Shown here: positions 22,030 to 33,590 of the stretch, one piece after another
How positions within the stretch are numbered: position 1 is the stretch's first letter
Layout of the letters: each line of letters begins with the position of its first letter
NCBI GenBank assembly: GCA_037043455.1
Contig: JAWPHD010001820.1
Coordinates: 186,001-250,000 of the forward strand
Direction: 5' to 3'
DNA length: 64,000 nucleotides
Origin: Cyrtodaria siliqua
Taxonomy: Eukaryota; Mollusca; Bivalvia; Adapedonta; Hiatellidae
Notes under the pieces: model-generated
The model's input: the letters and a program-made list of their open reading frames with translations, nothing else
Database searches by the model: none
Told to the model about the DNA's origin: nothing
Position numbers and translations under genes: made by a program

Positions 22030-22887
22030 AAATTGAAATTTACAAATTAGTATTTCATTTCAAAAATGTTTTAAATCGGCACATCACATGTGCACACGGT
22101 CACTGCTTTTCACTTCACTTTGTCTGCCACCTTTCTGGAGAGAAAGGCCATTAGAATAAAAGAAGAAAAAGACAATTGGAACACACATCTTTGTTTTCTT
22201 CATAAAGTGCTTTGAATAGAGGGCCTCAGGGAAGATTAGAAGTTTGCTAACTGGGCTACTCTCTTAAAAATAGTCTTCAATTCGGGAGCTTTTGGATAAT
22301 ATTCACTCATTATGAAATGCATGCATGTGTTGAGAATGGAGTTTGATGCTTGGCGAGTGACATGAGTTTGGGCAAGTTCTAGCGAGTAACATGTCTTTGG
22401 ATAGGGCGGGTTGATTTTTTTCATCCTGCAGGTTAGAATTATATGGGACTGAAGTGAGTCATTCAAATATCTGTTCTGATGTTTAAAAAAAAAAATGTCA
22501 TAATAAAGGCAAACATTAAATAGAATGAAACATTTCAAAAATAGCTTTGTTAACAAAAGTTTTCAAAACCATTATTAACATGAATAAAGCATTTCTATTA
22601 ATAGGTATAATTTTGTTAAAATAGCTTGTTAAAGACCCACATATTAGCCCCATATTACCCTAAAGCAAATACAAACATGAGAAACTGATTAAACTATTGA
22701 CCCAGTGACATCTACCTGTCATTATTTAAAAGCTGATTAAACAGAAAATGTGGAGCAAAAAACTGTATAATATTTGATTAACCAAAGGAGAGACTACTAA
22801 GCAGATTGCCAACTATCATGGCCTCACACAAGTAAAAGTCTCTAGTTTCAATTATTGCATGACGTGGCTATATTTCTTGGATGTTTT
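22030..22887. other. Unclassified region with a weak exon candidate on the minus strand
   Basis: The minus-strand segment 22425-22236 follows a reasonable acceptor (TTCTAACCTGCAG|GATG). It has an open frame to a stop, reading MKKINPPYPKTCYSLE near its start and ending FKRVAQLANF. No family is recognised and a second frame is also partly open, so coding status is doubtful. The rest of the region is AT-rich with no feature I can name. Confidence 0.2.
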
Positions 22888-23328
22888 TTATGCCCCCACC
22901 GAATGGTGAGAGGGCATTACGCATTAGCCATGTCCGTCCATCCGTCCGTCCGTCTGTCCCAAAATGTTTGTGTTCTATCTCCTCCCACAGTTTTTAATCG
23001 ATTATTTCGAAACATTATAAGATGTTTACCTATGATGTCAAGATGTGCATAACAATTTAGCGTCAAAATCCACCTTGTATTACCGGAGTTACGACCCTCT
23101 TTTCGTAATTTTTTTTACGCTGAAATATCTTGTGTGTCTATCTCCTCCCAGTTATCAACCGACTGTTTCAACTTTAGTGGATGCTTACCTATGATATCAA
23201 GATGTGCAGATATCAATTAGGAATCAAAATCGATCTTGTAGTTATTCCTTTTTCTTTTCTTCAAATTTTACGTTTTCAGCTGATTGTTTTCAGTGGGGGC
23301 ATCCGTGTCCCATGGACACATTTCTATA
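22888..23328 (+). mobile_element. Family P repeat (ATGCCCCCAC ... GTGGGGGCAT ends)
   Basis: Ends with a short inverted repeat: ATGCCCCCACCGAATGGTGA on the left and CAGTGGGGGCATCCGTGTCC on the right. The right end has hairpin GTGTCC-CAT-GGACAC, then ATTTCTATAG (a probable derivative of CTAG). A (CCGT) microsatellite lies near the left end (22928-22955), and the interior has two ~150-bp core units (TATCTCCTCCCA landmark at about 22976 and 23138). This is the same architecture as families A-C in mirror order. A reverse-oriented end fragment lies at 25868-25900. Confidence 0.65.
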
Positions 23329-23700
23329 GTTTTATGTATACAATAGAGTCTTCACCATTAAGAAACCGAAAGGGAGGGAGCGTAGACTCTATCCGGCTTA
23401 GTGTTATCGATAGTCTCTATATAGGTCACACTATAAACCATGAAGAGCGTAGCAGTAAAATCTTCATGAATGGTGCAAATATTTGAAATTCTGAGCCATC
23501 TGATTGGTTTAAAAAGTAGATTAAACACTAATTATATCTATTTCCATAAAAGTTGTCTGCATGATATCTAATTAAGAAAATGCCAAACTATGTGATATCC
23601 TGTTTAACACAAATGACTACAGCATTTCTCTCAATATTGTTGTGTCTTTAAACCTTTCCATGGCAAAGCTTGACATGCTATAAATGGATCTGGTATAATT
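23329..23700. other. Unclassified spacer
   Basis: No gene or repeat end recognised, apart from a short inverted pair TAGAGTCT / AGACTCTA (about 23346 and 23386). Confidence 0.4.
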
Positions 23701-25365
23701 AGGGCTTTCCACCTTTCAGTGGAAAGACCTCTTGTTTTCGTTCTGTTTATTCTTATTATTCTTTTTCCTCTTATTCTTCTTCTCCCCAGCACTTTTCATA
23801 GTACGACTGGTCGCACGGCCTCTAAATTTTACACAGTGATAGAGCTCAGTCTGGAATAGTGTCCCGAAGCTTTTGGGGTCATGACGTCATCCAAGATGGC
23901 CGCCAGTGACGTCATCAGACAAATCTTGTTCGCGCTAGATCTCAAACATTTATAGTCGGATTTGAATGAAACTTTCACAGATTGTAGTGTTCAGGGTCTA
24001 GTTGTGCTTGAATGTAAAAACGTGTCTCTATTTAATAACGTCTTGACGTCAGTGACGTCACAATGTTACGAAAAGTCCTTTTTTTCAATGATTGCATTTT
24101 TCATGTTTTTTTACCGGAAAAACTATCAGTGTCATTGTTTCAATCGACTCTGAGAGTTTTAAAGTCATGACGTCATTCAAAATGGCCGCCAATGACTTCA
24201 TTTAAGAAATCTTGTAATCGCTATATCTCCTTCATTTATTATCGGATTTTGATGCAACTTTCACAGCCTGTAGGGAATGAGGTTGAGTTGTGGAACAATG
24301 TCAAAAATTGTCATGACGTCATCCAAGATGGCCGCCAGTGACGTCATGATACAAATTTTGTTAGCGCTAGATCTCAAACATTTACCGTCGGATTTAAAGG
24401 AAACTATTACAGATTGTTGAGGTTAGGGTCTAGTTGTGCCTGAATGTCAAAATGTGTCTCTACGTCATAATCTTCTGACGTCAGTGACGTCACAATGTTA
24501 TGAAAAATCCTTTTTTTTCATTAATTGTATTTTTTAAGGAATTTTATTGTAAAATCCGTCAGTGTCATCATTTTAGTCGACGCTGACAGTTCTAACGTCA
24601 TGACGTCATTCAAAATGGCCGCCAATGACGTCATTTAGGAAATCTTGTAATCGCTATATCTCCTTCATTTATGATCGGATTTTGATGCAAACTTTCACAG
24701 CCTCTAGGGAAGTATGTTGGGTTGTACCAGAATGTCGAAAATTATCATGACGTCATCCAAGATGGACGCCAGTGACGTCATCAGACAAACCTTGTTATCG
24801 CTAGATCTCACACATTTATAGTCCGATTTGAATGAAACTTTCACAGATTGTAGGTTTCAGGCTCTAGTTGTGCAAAAATGTAAAAACGTGTCTCTATGTA
24901 GTAACGTCTTGACGTCAGAGACGTCATAATGTTATGAAAATCCGTTTTTTCACTGATTCCATTTTTGAAGTTGTTTTACTGAATAATCCATCAATGTCAT
25001 TGTCTCAGTCGACGCTGACATTTTTAACGTCATGACGTCATCCAAAATGGCCGCTAATGACGTCATTTAAGAAATCTTGTTTTTTCTATATCTTCTCTAT
25101 TTATTATCGGATTTGAATACAACTTTCACCGATTGTAGAGTTCTGGGTCCGGTTGTGCAAGAACGTCATACGGTATCCCGACGTCATGACGTCAGTAACG
25201 TCAACATATTCAGAAATTCCTTTTTTTCACTGATTGCATGTTCGGAGTTATTTTCGTGATAAATCAATCAGCGTCTTCATCTTCGACAACTATGACAGTT
25301 GTGACGTCATGACGCCATTAAAAACAGAAGAAAGCCCGTTTGATCAGGCTCTGATCAAAATCTAG
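23701..25365 (+). mobile_element. Family E element, TGACGTCA-rich tandem core
   Basis: The left end is AGGGCTTTCCACCTTTCAGT with hairpin TTTCCAC/GTGGAAA, then GACCTCTTGTTTT. The right end is GAAAGCCC, hairpin TTTGATCAG-GCT-CTGATCAAA, then ATCTAG|TT (25365). The subterminal inverted repeat is GGGCTTTC/GAAAGCCC. Insertion between T and T and a hairpin before CTAG match Helentron/HINE-type ends. The core is ~430 bp in four diverged units. Each has two or more perfect TGACGTCA palindromes (e.g. 23882, 23907, 24314, 24340, 24747, 24774) separated by CCAAGATGGCCGCCAG. No protein-coding potential. Confidence 0.75.
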
Positions 25366-26029
25366 TTTCCACTTGTTATCTTATTTGCAAAGTCACTGAA
25401 GTAAAGCTGAACTATTTTCAACATAATCTTTAGTATTATCATAAAGGATAAAAGTATACAAGACTAAAAACCGAGGTCACCACAAACAAATCAAACTCAC
25501 CCCAAACTGGAGTTGTTTTCCACAAGGCTATCAAGTTAAAAGTAAAAAATAAGGAATGTAATTCAGCAAAATAGTATCCAACCTTAACAATGCAAAAAAT
25601 AATATGCTCCTCTACTTACCTTTTGTTACTTTTTGAAAAAATGTTCTGTTGAAAACTGTATAAGTTATGCAGAATAGTAATGGTTTTTACAAGGGCAAAT
25701 AATTCCAGTAAAAGCCATCAAATCTCAACAAAGCATTGCTCCCATCATGTTGTAACTTTCCAGAACATTTTAAGAAAATTTGCTTACAAAATTAGGAGTT
25801 GTTCAGGGGAGTTCAGACGTTATGCTGCACTTCATATTGTAAAATTCCTAAATGCTTCAAAAAAAATAGAAAATGTGTCCAAGGGACACGAATGCCCCGC
25901 TAAAGGGTTATCGGTTGCTTACAAAATGAGTAACAAAATGTTAAGTGTAATATTAAAAGGCAAGTTATATGGACCTGATTTGGGTATGAAGTTTGAATAC
26001 TGTAAAGCTGTTGGTATTTGAGTAATAAA
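25366..26029. other. Unclassified region with a reversed family P end fragment
   Basis: Positions 25868-25900 (AATGTGTCCAAGGGACACGA, then ATGCCCC) are the reverse complement of the family P right end. A 113-codon open frame (25680-26021) runs across this repeat and is therefore not credible as a gene. From about 25957 the sequence resembles family H core (GACCTGATTTGGGTATGAAG). Confidence 0.5.
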
Positions 26030-26754
26030 CAAGAGGGCCAAGATGGCCCTAAATCGATCACCCGAGTACTGACCAATACTCAAACTTCTTCGAAATCTTA
26101 TGGTCATATACAATCTGTGTAAGTTGTTCAAGAAATGTGGCCTCTGTTGTGTTAACAACATTGATATAAAGACACTGACAAAGTCTGGTAAAGATCAGGT
26201 GCTAGAGTGTAACCCCGTGGGGCAGGGCCAAATGTGACCCCAGGGCAGCATGTAATATATGAGGTGTGCGTCTTGTGGTTTCAGAGAAGAAGATTTTTTA
26301 AGTTCTTCCCTATACAAGTTTATGTAAAACATGTGACCCCGTGGCCACCATTTGAATAAACATGGTAAAGGACTGTTATAAGCTCATAGTAAATGCAAAA
26401 TATTACACCTCTGGCTCTTGTAATTTTTAAAGAGGAATGTTTTAATGTTTTTTTCCTATGTAAAACTGTGACGCCTGGACGGGGCCAAATTTCACCCCAG
26501 GTCACCATTTGAACAAACTTGGTAGGGGACCATTAGCTGATGCTACATGTAATACATGAGAGCTCTGTGCCTTGTGGTTTCAGAAAAGAAGACTTTTAAA
26601 AGTTTTTTCCTATATAAGTCTGAAAAACATGCAAAATCTCAATATACAAACTTTGGACCCCCGTCTAGGCATTGGCGATCATTTTAAAAGAAAAACTGTC
26701 GAAATCTATCCAGTGGTTCTTGAGAAGAAGATTGTTTAAGGTTAACAAATCTAA
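26030..26754 (+). mobile_element. Family A element, truncated by a family C insertion
   Basis: Left end CAAGAGGGCCAAGATGGCCC (26030), about two core units (CAGGGTCACC-type, GAGAAGAAGATTTTTTAAG), then the region GCGATCATTTTAAAAGAAAA that precedes the right end in the full copy at 6107-8518. Family C begins at 26755 immediately after AACAAATCTAA. The family A right end is missing. Confidence 0.75.
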
Positions 26755-28562
26755 CAAGAGGTCAATGACCTTGAAGCTCTACCTTTAGATTTTGATAGCA
26801 AGATCAGCATTCATGCGAAGTTTCATGAAAATCTGTCGAGTAGTTTCAGAGTAGTCGTTATAAGTTTTTACTATATAACTCTTTGTAAACAAAGATCGAC
26901 GCTGGCAGCCATGTTTAATGTTGAATCAAAAATAATTTTCATTACAGGGACCAACATCATGTCATGCTGATCATTTTAGAAAAAGTCTCATATCAATATC
27001 ACTTATAGTTGTCAAGAAGTAGTTGCTACAAATTTGTTTTTTAAAAATCTATTTTTAGCCATGGCGGCCAACATGAATTTCCAGCCGGCCTGAAATTTGG
27101 TAGGATCAATTAGATCCTACCAACATTCCTACCAACATGTAGAACAACATTTCTGTTAAGTTTCATGAAAATCCTTCAAGTAGTTTAAGAGGAGTAGTTG
27201 CTACAAGTATTTACTATATAACTTTATGTCAAAGATGGCCGTTGGCAGTCATGTTTAATGATGAAGCAAAATGGTCTTCGAAAAGGACCAACATCATGTC
27301 ATGCTGATCATTTTAGAAAAAGTCCCATATCAATATCACTTATAGTTTTCAAGAAGAGTCGCTACAAACTTGGTTTTTAAAAATATATTATTTGCCGTGG
27401 CGGCCATTTTGAATTCCTGCTGACCTGAAATTTTGCTAGACATCAAGAGCAACATTCCCATGAAGTTTTATAAAAGTCCGTCGAGTAGTTTCGAGTAGTT
27501 TCAAAGAGTAGTCGCTACAATTTTTACTACATAATTCCATGTAAACAAAGATGGACGCTGGCAGCCATGTTTAATGTAGACTCAGAATGATTTTCGACAA
27601 GGACCATCATCATGTCATGCTGATCATTTCAGAAAAAGTCCCATATCAATATCACTTACAGTTTTCAAAAGGTAGTTGCTAGAAACTTGTTTTTTAAAAT
27701 CTATTTTTAGCCATGGTGGCCATCTTGAATTTGCGGCCGACCTGAAATTTTGCTAGGATCAACTAGACACCAAGAGCAACATTCCTGTGAAGATTCATGA
27801 AAATCCGTCTAGTAGTTTCGAAGAAATAGTCGCTACAAGTTTTTAGTGTATAACTCTATGTAAACAAATATGGCCACTGGCGGCCATGTTTGACATCCAA
27901 TCAATATGAACTTTGGTTAGGACAAACTACATGTCATGCCAGTCATTTTGGTAAAGGTTCCAAATTAATATCACTTATGTTTTTTGAGAAGTAGTCGCCA
28001 CAAAATCATATTTTTTAAAATCTATTTTTAGCAGTGGCGGCCATCTTGAAATTTCGGCCGACCTGAATTTTTGCTAGGATCAAATAGGCATCAAGAGCAA
28101 CATTCCTGTGAAGTTTCATGAAAATGCATCAAGTAGTTTCAGAGGAGTAGTCTCCACAAGTTTTTCCTATATAACTCTATGTAAACAAAGATGGCCGCTG
28201 GCGGCCATGTTCGACATCCAATCAATATGAACTTTGGTTAGGATCAACTACATGTCATGCCAGTAATTTTGGTAAAGGTTCCAATCAATATCACTTAAGG
28301 TTTTTGAGAAGTAGTCGCCACAAAATCGCATTTTTAAAATCCATTTTTAGCCGAGGCGGCCATCTTAAATTTCCGCCCGACCTGAATTTTTGCTAGGATT
28401 AACTAGACGTCAAGAGCAACATTCCTGTGAAGTTTCATGAAAATCCGAACAGTTGTTTCGGAGAAGTCGTCACAAAAAAAAGTTTACAGATGGACGGACA
28501 CAGACGGGCGGACGGACGAGGACGCCGCACCACAGCATAAGCTCTGCTGATCTTTGATCAGA
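26755..28562 (+). mobile_element. Family C element, right end truncated
   Basis: Left end at 26755 (CAAGAGGTCAATGACCTTGA), about five ~315-bp core units, a (GGAC) microsatellite at 28490-28520, then GCTCTGCTGATCTTTGATCA. The final TAGAGCTAA is lost at 28562. The last core units show a subfamily variant (AATCAATATGAACTTTGGTTA). Confidence 0.85.
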
Positions 28563-28928
28563 CAAACATGCTTCCAGCTCTAATATTACTCTAATCCAAC
28601 CGATGAATTAATACACAATATATTTATGATTGCTTCCTATTTCCAGCAAGATGGCTGTCTTTCAGCTACATAAAACTCTATTCTTTCATACTGATGTGAT
28701 TCCATTCATACTGATGTGACTCCTTTCATACTGATGTGACTCCTTTCAAACACATTTATCAAGTGATGTTTGAATATTCTAACCTGTAATTGATTTCTGA
28801 ATATAAAGGTAAGTATGTCAGTGTGTTAGTCAAACAAATTTGGCCTTATTTCTCAGTTCTTATCTGAAAGAAATGGATAACCATTTCAAAATTCCATTGA
28901 CCTTAAGTATGTGTACTTTACAGTTTTT
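28563..28928. other. Unclassified, with a 20-bp minisatellite of three units
   Basis: TTCATACTGATGTGACTCCT-type units run at 28685-28744 with a 20-bp period. No gene recognised. Confidence 0.5.
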
Positions 28929-29312
28929 TAAAGAGACACACCTCTGAAGAAAAACTTGGGGTGTCAAAATTTCAAAAAGATAGTACTGAGAGTTTTGAAA
29001 AAACAGTATATATTATACAGTCGCTTCCTGTAAATTTTTGGCGAAATCCAACAAGCAGTTTAGGAGGAGTAGCGACGACACAACAAATTGAAATTAAAAA
29101 CATCAAAGGGCCAGAACTCCATCAAAAATCACTGAACCGGAACACAAACAAGACATGCACAACTAGACATTATACCGAAGCTTCCTGTAAATTTTGGCAA
29201 AATCGAACAAGCAGTTTAGGAGTAGCGGCAACAACATGTGTGACAGACAGACGGACAGACACGGCGTAAACAAGATGACTCCTCCACTTCGTCGGGGGAG
29301 ACATAATAATTA
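28929..29312 (+). mobile_element. Family G element, short copy with right-end hairpin
   Basis: Starts near AAAGAGACACACCTCTG. It contains two ~150-bp units (GCTTCCTGTAAATTTT, CAAGCAGTTTAGGAG, GGGCCAGAACTCCATC), a short GACAGACGGACAGACA run, and ends CTCCTCCACTTCGTCGGGGGAG plus ACATAATAAT. The hairpin end resembles that of family F (arms around CTTCACTTTGTG, then TATAATAAT). Confidence 0.6.
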
Positions 29313-29494
29313 GAAGAAATAATTAATGATAAACCATCATCATTCATAATCATTCTCATCGTCATCCACCACGTCAGACCTTAAGTCCATATGACTGTTT
29401 TTAACTCTTTTATCTTTTTATGCTGTTTTTAACACCTCTTTTTTTAAACATTTTTTTTACTTTTTCTTGTCTACTAACTAGAAACCTACAGCAG

Positions 29495-29806
29495 CAATCT
29501 CCTCCTCCTGCTCCTCCCTCCCCCTCCTCCTCCTTCTCCTCGTCGTCGTCGTCGTCGTCGTCGTCGTCATAATCATCATCAATGTTATACTCAAAATCAT
29601 CATGCTATTCATCCTCCTCCTCCTCATCATCATCACCACCATCACCATCATCACCACCACCACCATCATCATCATCACCGTCATCATCATCACCACCACC
29701 ACCATCAATGTTATACTCAACATCATGATATTCCTCACCGTTATCATCATCATCATCATCATCATCATCATAACCATCATGTTATACTCAACATCATATT
29801 CCTCAC

Positions 29807-29847
<41 letters not shown>

Positions 29848-29965
29848 ACATCATCACATTATTCATCCTCCTCCTCCTCCTCATCATCAGCATCAATGTT
29901 ATACTCAATCAACAACATCATCCTCATCATTATCATCATCATCTTCATCACCAAACTGTCATTGT
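29495..29965. repeat. Trinucleotide microsatellite block (CTC, GTC, ATC/ACC)
   Basis: Successive (CTC)n, (GTC)n and long (ATC)n/(ACC)n stretches, interrupted by a repeated ATGTTATACTCA motif at about 29582, 29707, 29780 and 29897. Long open frames here (runs of Met, Ile or Ser) are low-complexity artefacts. Confidence 0.95.
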
Positions 29966-30160
29966 TGTGGCAGCCTTATCATCAGTATAATCATCCTATC
30001 AACATATCGCTTTCATACCCATGACGATGAGGTTTGATAATGTTTCTTTTTGACCTTTCTGACATGTGCCCCTGGAGCCCAGGGGCTCAGAAGGATTTAA
30101 AAAGCCGCTTAATGTAACATATACTCAAAGACTTTCAGGGACCACTAGGGCAACTTAACT

Positions 30161-30221
30161 GATACTACATAGGAATACGAGCACTATATATGATACTACA
30201 TAGGAATACGAGCACTATATA
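30161..30221. repeat. 31-bp tandem duplication
   Basis: TGATACTACATAGGAATACG plus AGCACTATATA occurs twice in a row. The surrounding 29966-30269 has no recognisable gene. Confidence 0.8.
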
Positions 30222-30269
30222 TGATTCTGACCATTGACCAAGCACCAAGGCCTCAGGGATCGAAGGAAA

Positions 30270-30410
30270 TTCAATTGAATTGAATTGGGGTTTTAAGGCC
30301 CACCAACACATGAAAAGTTATATGGCGCCTAACAGGAATGAACATGCCAGGCTCATCCTCCATGTACATCAAGATAAAATGTGGAGAATGGGCCTAGAAC
30401 CTTCTCACCT
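30270..30410 (+). repeat. SINE-like interspersed repeat S, copy 1
   Basis: TTCAATTGAATTGAATTGGG through GGCCTAGAACCTTCTCACC. It matches 50791-50930 in the same orientation with a handful of differences. Its flanks differ, so it is dispersed. Related but more diverged sequences lie at 45815-45985 and 59466-59640. No pol III promoter boxes were recognised here. Confidence 0.7.
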
Positions 30411-30654
30411 GCAGAAATGGATCGAAGGAAAATTCTAAAACCAAGATCTGTTTACAAGCAGTGTAATTAATTCCAGACATCTACAAACATTCAGACATGT
30501 ATACATCTACAAACATTCAGACAGGCTATCAAAACTTTGTTAATCTACCCAATTTTTTTCAAGATAGGGTGTAATGAATATTGATCCATCATGAATTACC
30601 AGTGTGAAAATGCCAAACAAACAGATTATGTTATTATGTCACACAGTCAAGTCA

Positions 30655-30846
30655 CTTCTGTAGATCTGCGGATAAGACCTCGAGCCCAAGATCTGCAGCC
30701 ATCTGCCTGACATCAGTTTGAGCACTGGCATTGGCATTTCTGATGGTTATATTTACCTCTGAACTTGATGTCCCATGCACAATAGTATGACAATAGTGTT
30801 TAGAGGGACACAAGGCAATCTTGAAATTTATTTCAAACATCAACAT
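30655..30846 (-). other. Weak open frame, possible terminal exon
   Basis: On the minus strand a 64-codon frame ends ADLGLEVLSADLQK then stop. Its first third overlaps a dispersed motif (GGGACACAAGGCAATCTTGA), so if anything is coding it is only the 3' part. No domain is recognised. A GT donor-like site (TTCAGAG|GTAAAT) lies mid-frame and argues against a simple exon. Confidence 0.15.
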
Positions 30847-31017
30847 TTTATTTATCCAATATCATCTTGACTTTAAACCTATTTGCATATAATTAAACAA
30901 AATTTTGAGTGTTCATGTTTTATTCTTATTATACCATAGGTTTATATATATTATTGGTTCAATAAATTCGAATAGTTAGTAATATGCAAAAACAACTTGC
31001 TTTATATTGTTCTTATA

Positions 31018-31420
31018 ATTAAAGTTCTCCAGCCATGTTTTGTTTCATGAACATGTTTAAGTTTATTTAAATCGAAATCAATACACAACAATAGATATTT
31101 ACAATTCACACATTGCAATATCTGTGAAAAGCCAGAATAAGATTTTATTTGATGACATAGAAAACTTTGAACAGGTAAATTAATCCACAGGTAAATGTAT
31201 TTATCAATTATCTGGCAATAGTTGTGCAGCTATACAATTCAGATTTACCTCATTTTCCCTTGCAAATACGCAGTGGTAAAGGTAGTATCTACGTCATTTT
31301 TACATACAATTTAGTAGCGGTTTTCTCTCTGGGACTATCAAGAAATGTTCATATGATGTTTAAGAGTTAAATGTGTTAATTGATAATACTACAACAAGGG
31401 TGGCCATTCATCTTTAATAT
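31018..31420 (+). repeat. Inverted segmental duplication, right copy (partner 9487-9920)
   Basis: Reverse complement of 9487-9920 with moderate divergence over about 400 bp, including the exon-like part and the following intron-like sequence. Unique sequence resumes on both sides. Confidence 0.8.
31021..31174 (+). pseudogene. Duplicate of the candidate exon at 9761-9955, with in-frame stop
   Basis: The frame reads FSSHVLFHEHV, then TAA where the other copy has GAT (Asp), then VYLNRNQYTTIDIYNSHIAI and on to ILFDDIENFEQ before the same donor (GAACAG|GTAAAT, GT at 31175). Substitutions between the copies include Glu/Gln, Val/Ile and Val/Thr. The stop and the loss of the 5' part of the exon suggest a non-functional copy. 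Confidence 0.5.
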
Positions 31421-32589
31421 TAATGACTGAACAGACGCAAGTTATATAGTAAAGTTAATGGGACACTGCAATTTTTAAAAAACCAAGATTGACCTGCCTC
31501 CCATAACGGGAGGAAACCCCACCACCCCCATTCATTTCAAAAAGCATGCGTAAGTAAAATCCAGGAAGCTATATAGGTCATCATTAAGTCACTTATCTAC
31601 AAACTGGAATCATAATCAACCAAAATTCTCTTCTTTCCAAAAACTAGATTGAGGACAGGTGTGTCACATGTCGGCTCACTACAACTCCTTATATCCCATA
31701 AATTGTGTATACGAAGACACGATACCGCTGAGAGGCCAACAATTAACACGACAGTTGTCAATCATTTATCCATTTTAACCAATCAAACCAATTCGATACC
31801 TCCGACAAACAATAGCACGTGCAACTATTTTCACAAAACCTATTGTCAATATATACTAAGGGAAAAAAGTTCAGCAAGTTTTTTAGATGAAATAATACTG
31901 TATACATGATATACCGGTACTGACATTTTGGGATTTTACGGGCTGTGTTTAATAAAATATTGTGACTTATAATGGCAGTAGTTTCTTGATTGTACAACCA
32001 AAAATGTATTATTTCAACTTGCTAAACTTTTTTCCTCAGTATACTCTGACAACAACAATTATGAGGGCGGAGATATCTAAGTACTGGCGTTATGTTAATT
32101 GATTTGGCAAAAGTAACTATCTCCGAAGAGTTATAGGCCGACTTACTCTCGACTTCAACCCAAACAATGACCAATGAAAGGCAACAAGATGACCTGAATG
32201 ATGACAACAAAGTGCATGGTTACCAATGATGACTGCGGATACGAGACAAAAAGTCATATTACCATACAAGTGGCACTAACATATGGACCATACACACATT
32301 ATATATATATAGACTATAAAGAGTAAGATGAAATCAATCAAAGAAGATTGTATTTGACTGTGATAAATTGATCCTTTCTTTGTCATCTTGATAACAGTCT
32401 TGCCAAGACTGCCAATATTGGAATTCAATAAATACTGGCCTATAAAACCACGTCCTAGTGACCTAGTCATTAATGTTGGTGAATCAGAATATTGATACGA
32501 AGAACAATTAAATATCTATTAATGGATACCATACCTGGAATGATTTCAAATTAAAGGAAAAGTTGATTCTGATACATGGCAAGCTTAAA
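31421..32589. other. Unclassified ~1.2 kb, AT-rich
   Basis: No conserved coding, RNA or repeat feature recognised except a dispersed GGGACACTGCAATTTTTAAA motif near 31461. Open frames of 60-86 codons overlap each other on both strands and look random. Confidence 0.4.
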
Positions 32590-32845
32590 GGGACACACGG
32601 CAATCTTGATTTTTTAAAAACTCACGGCGTCCCATGTCAAGGGGCCGTAACTCCATCAAAAATCAACAAACTGGAAAAAAACGCAATTGGCAAAACTAGA
32701 AATCATAGCAATGCTTCCTGCTAACACGGCGTTTACACAAACAAACAAAAAAATATTCACAAAAAAAAACATCTAAAAAAAATATATATATTAAAAAAAA
32801 AATTAAACAAAAAAAATATACTAATAATAAATAAAAAAGGCAAAA
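32590..32845. repeat. Dispersed repeat end (GGGACACACGGCAATCTTGA) and A-rich tract
   Basis: AAAGGGACACACGGCAATCT starts a repeat whose next part, GGGGCCGTAACTCCATCAAA and GCTTCCTGC, resembles family G core. An A/T low-complexity run follows (about 32745-32845). The same GGGACA...GGCAATCTTG motif recurs near 30798 and 39583, and inverted near 33717. Confidence 0.6.
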
Positions 32846-32849
32846 CATC

Positions 32850-33057
32850 TGGTAAAGTTTGGTAAAGATCAGATGAATAATGAAAGCCCTATCGTATTAA
32901 CGAGGCAAAATATAGCATTAAATCAAGGGTCAGAACTGGTTACTGGGCCGAACTGGCTGGTTTTCAAACTTGTCCGAGCTTTCATTGATATTAACAATCT
33001 GTTAAAGTTTAGTAAAGATCAGATGAAATATGAAGGCCTTTGGCCAGAAGAGCTAAA
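32850..33057 (+). mobile_element. Family B fragment with right end
   Basis: Core unit (GGTAAAGTTTGGTAAAGATC, GGCTGGTTTTCAAACTTG, TTGATATTAACAATCTG) joined to a B-type right end GGCCTTTGGCCAGAAGAGCT. The GGAC microsatellite is deleted. Confidence 0.7.
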
Positions 33058-33590
33058 AATCATCAGCTTCAAAAAGTAGGTCAAGATCATAGATGAAATC
33101 CATGCATCCAAAAAGATACACTACCCAAGACACAACTATGTCAAAATAGAATATGTTTCCAAAGATTAAGCTATGAATTAGGTTTAAAACATCTAGTGCA
33201 TAATTATAGTTCATGAGAAAGTGATGTAAATGTAACAATTAAAGTTATCTGCCCTTTGCTTGGATGGTGAAGGTCACATCCACATTTGCTTTGTCAGGTT
33301 GCAATGTACCACTCAAGATACAACTATAAGCAAAGTTTGAAAGGTCTTAGTGCAAACAGCTTGTGAAATAGTTACCTAAACGCAAAAGTTGAACCTAAAA
33401 ATTAGTAACTTATCTGCCCCTTGTTTGGAGGGTCAAGGTCACTTGCACATTTGCTTTGTCACGTTGCGATGTACCACCAAAGATACAACTATAAGCAAAG
33501 TTTGAAAGGTCTAGTGTATACAGTTTGTGACAAAATGACCTAAATGCAAAACTTGAATGTTGACACTGCTGGCGCCGCTGGAAAAGCAAC
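33058..33590 (+). repeat. ~180-bp tandem repeat, two good units and one degenerate
   Basis: Units share GTTATCTGCCC-type starts, GCACATTTGCTTTGTCA, GATACAACTATAAGCAAAGT and TTGAAAGGTCTAGTG (near 33245 and 33410). A more diverged unit precedes them (33070-33235). Same general design as the other ~150-180 bp cores. Confidence 0.65.

Noticed and set aside
25680..26021. 113-codon plus-strand frame as a gene
   Set aside because: It crosses a reversed family P end and family H-like core, with a TTG/ATG-poor start and no domain.
29478..30024. Long Met/Ile/Ser-rich open frames
   Set aside because: They are translations of trinucleotide microsatellites on both strands.
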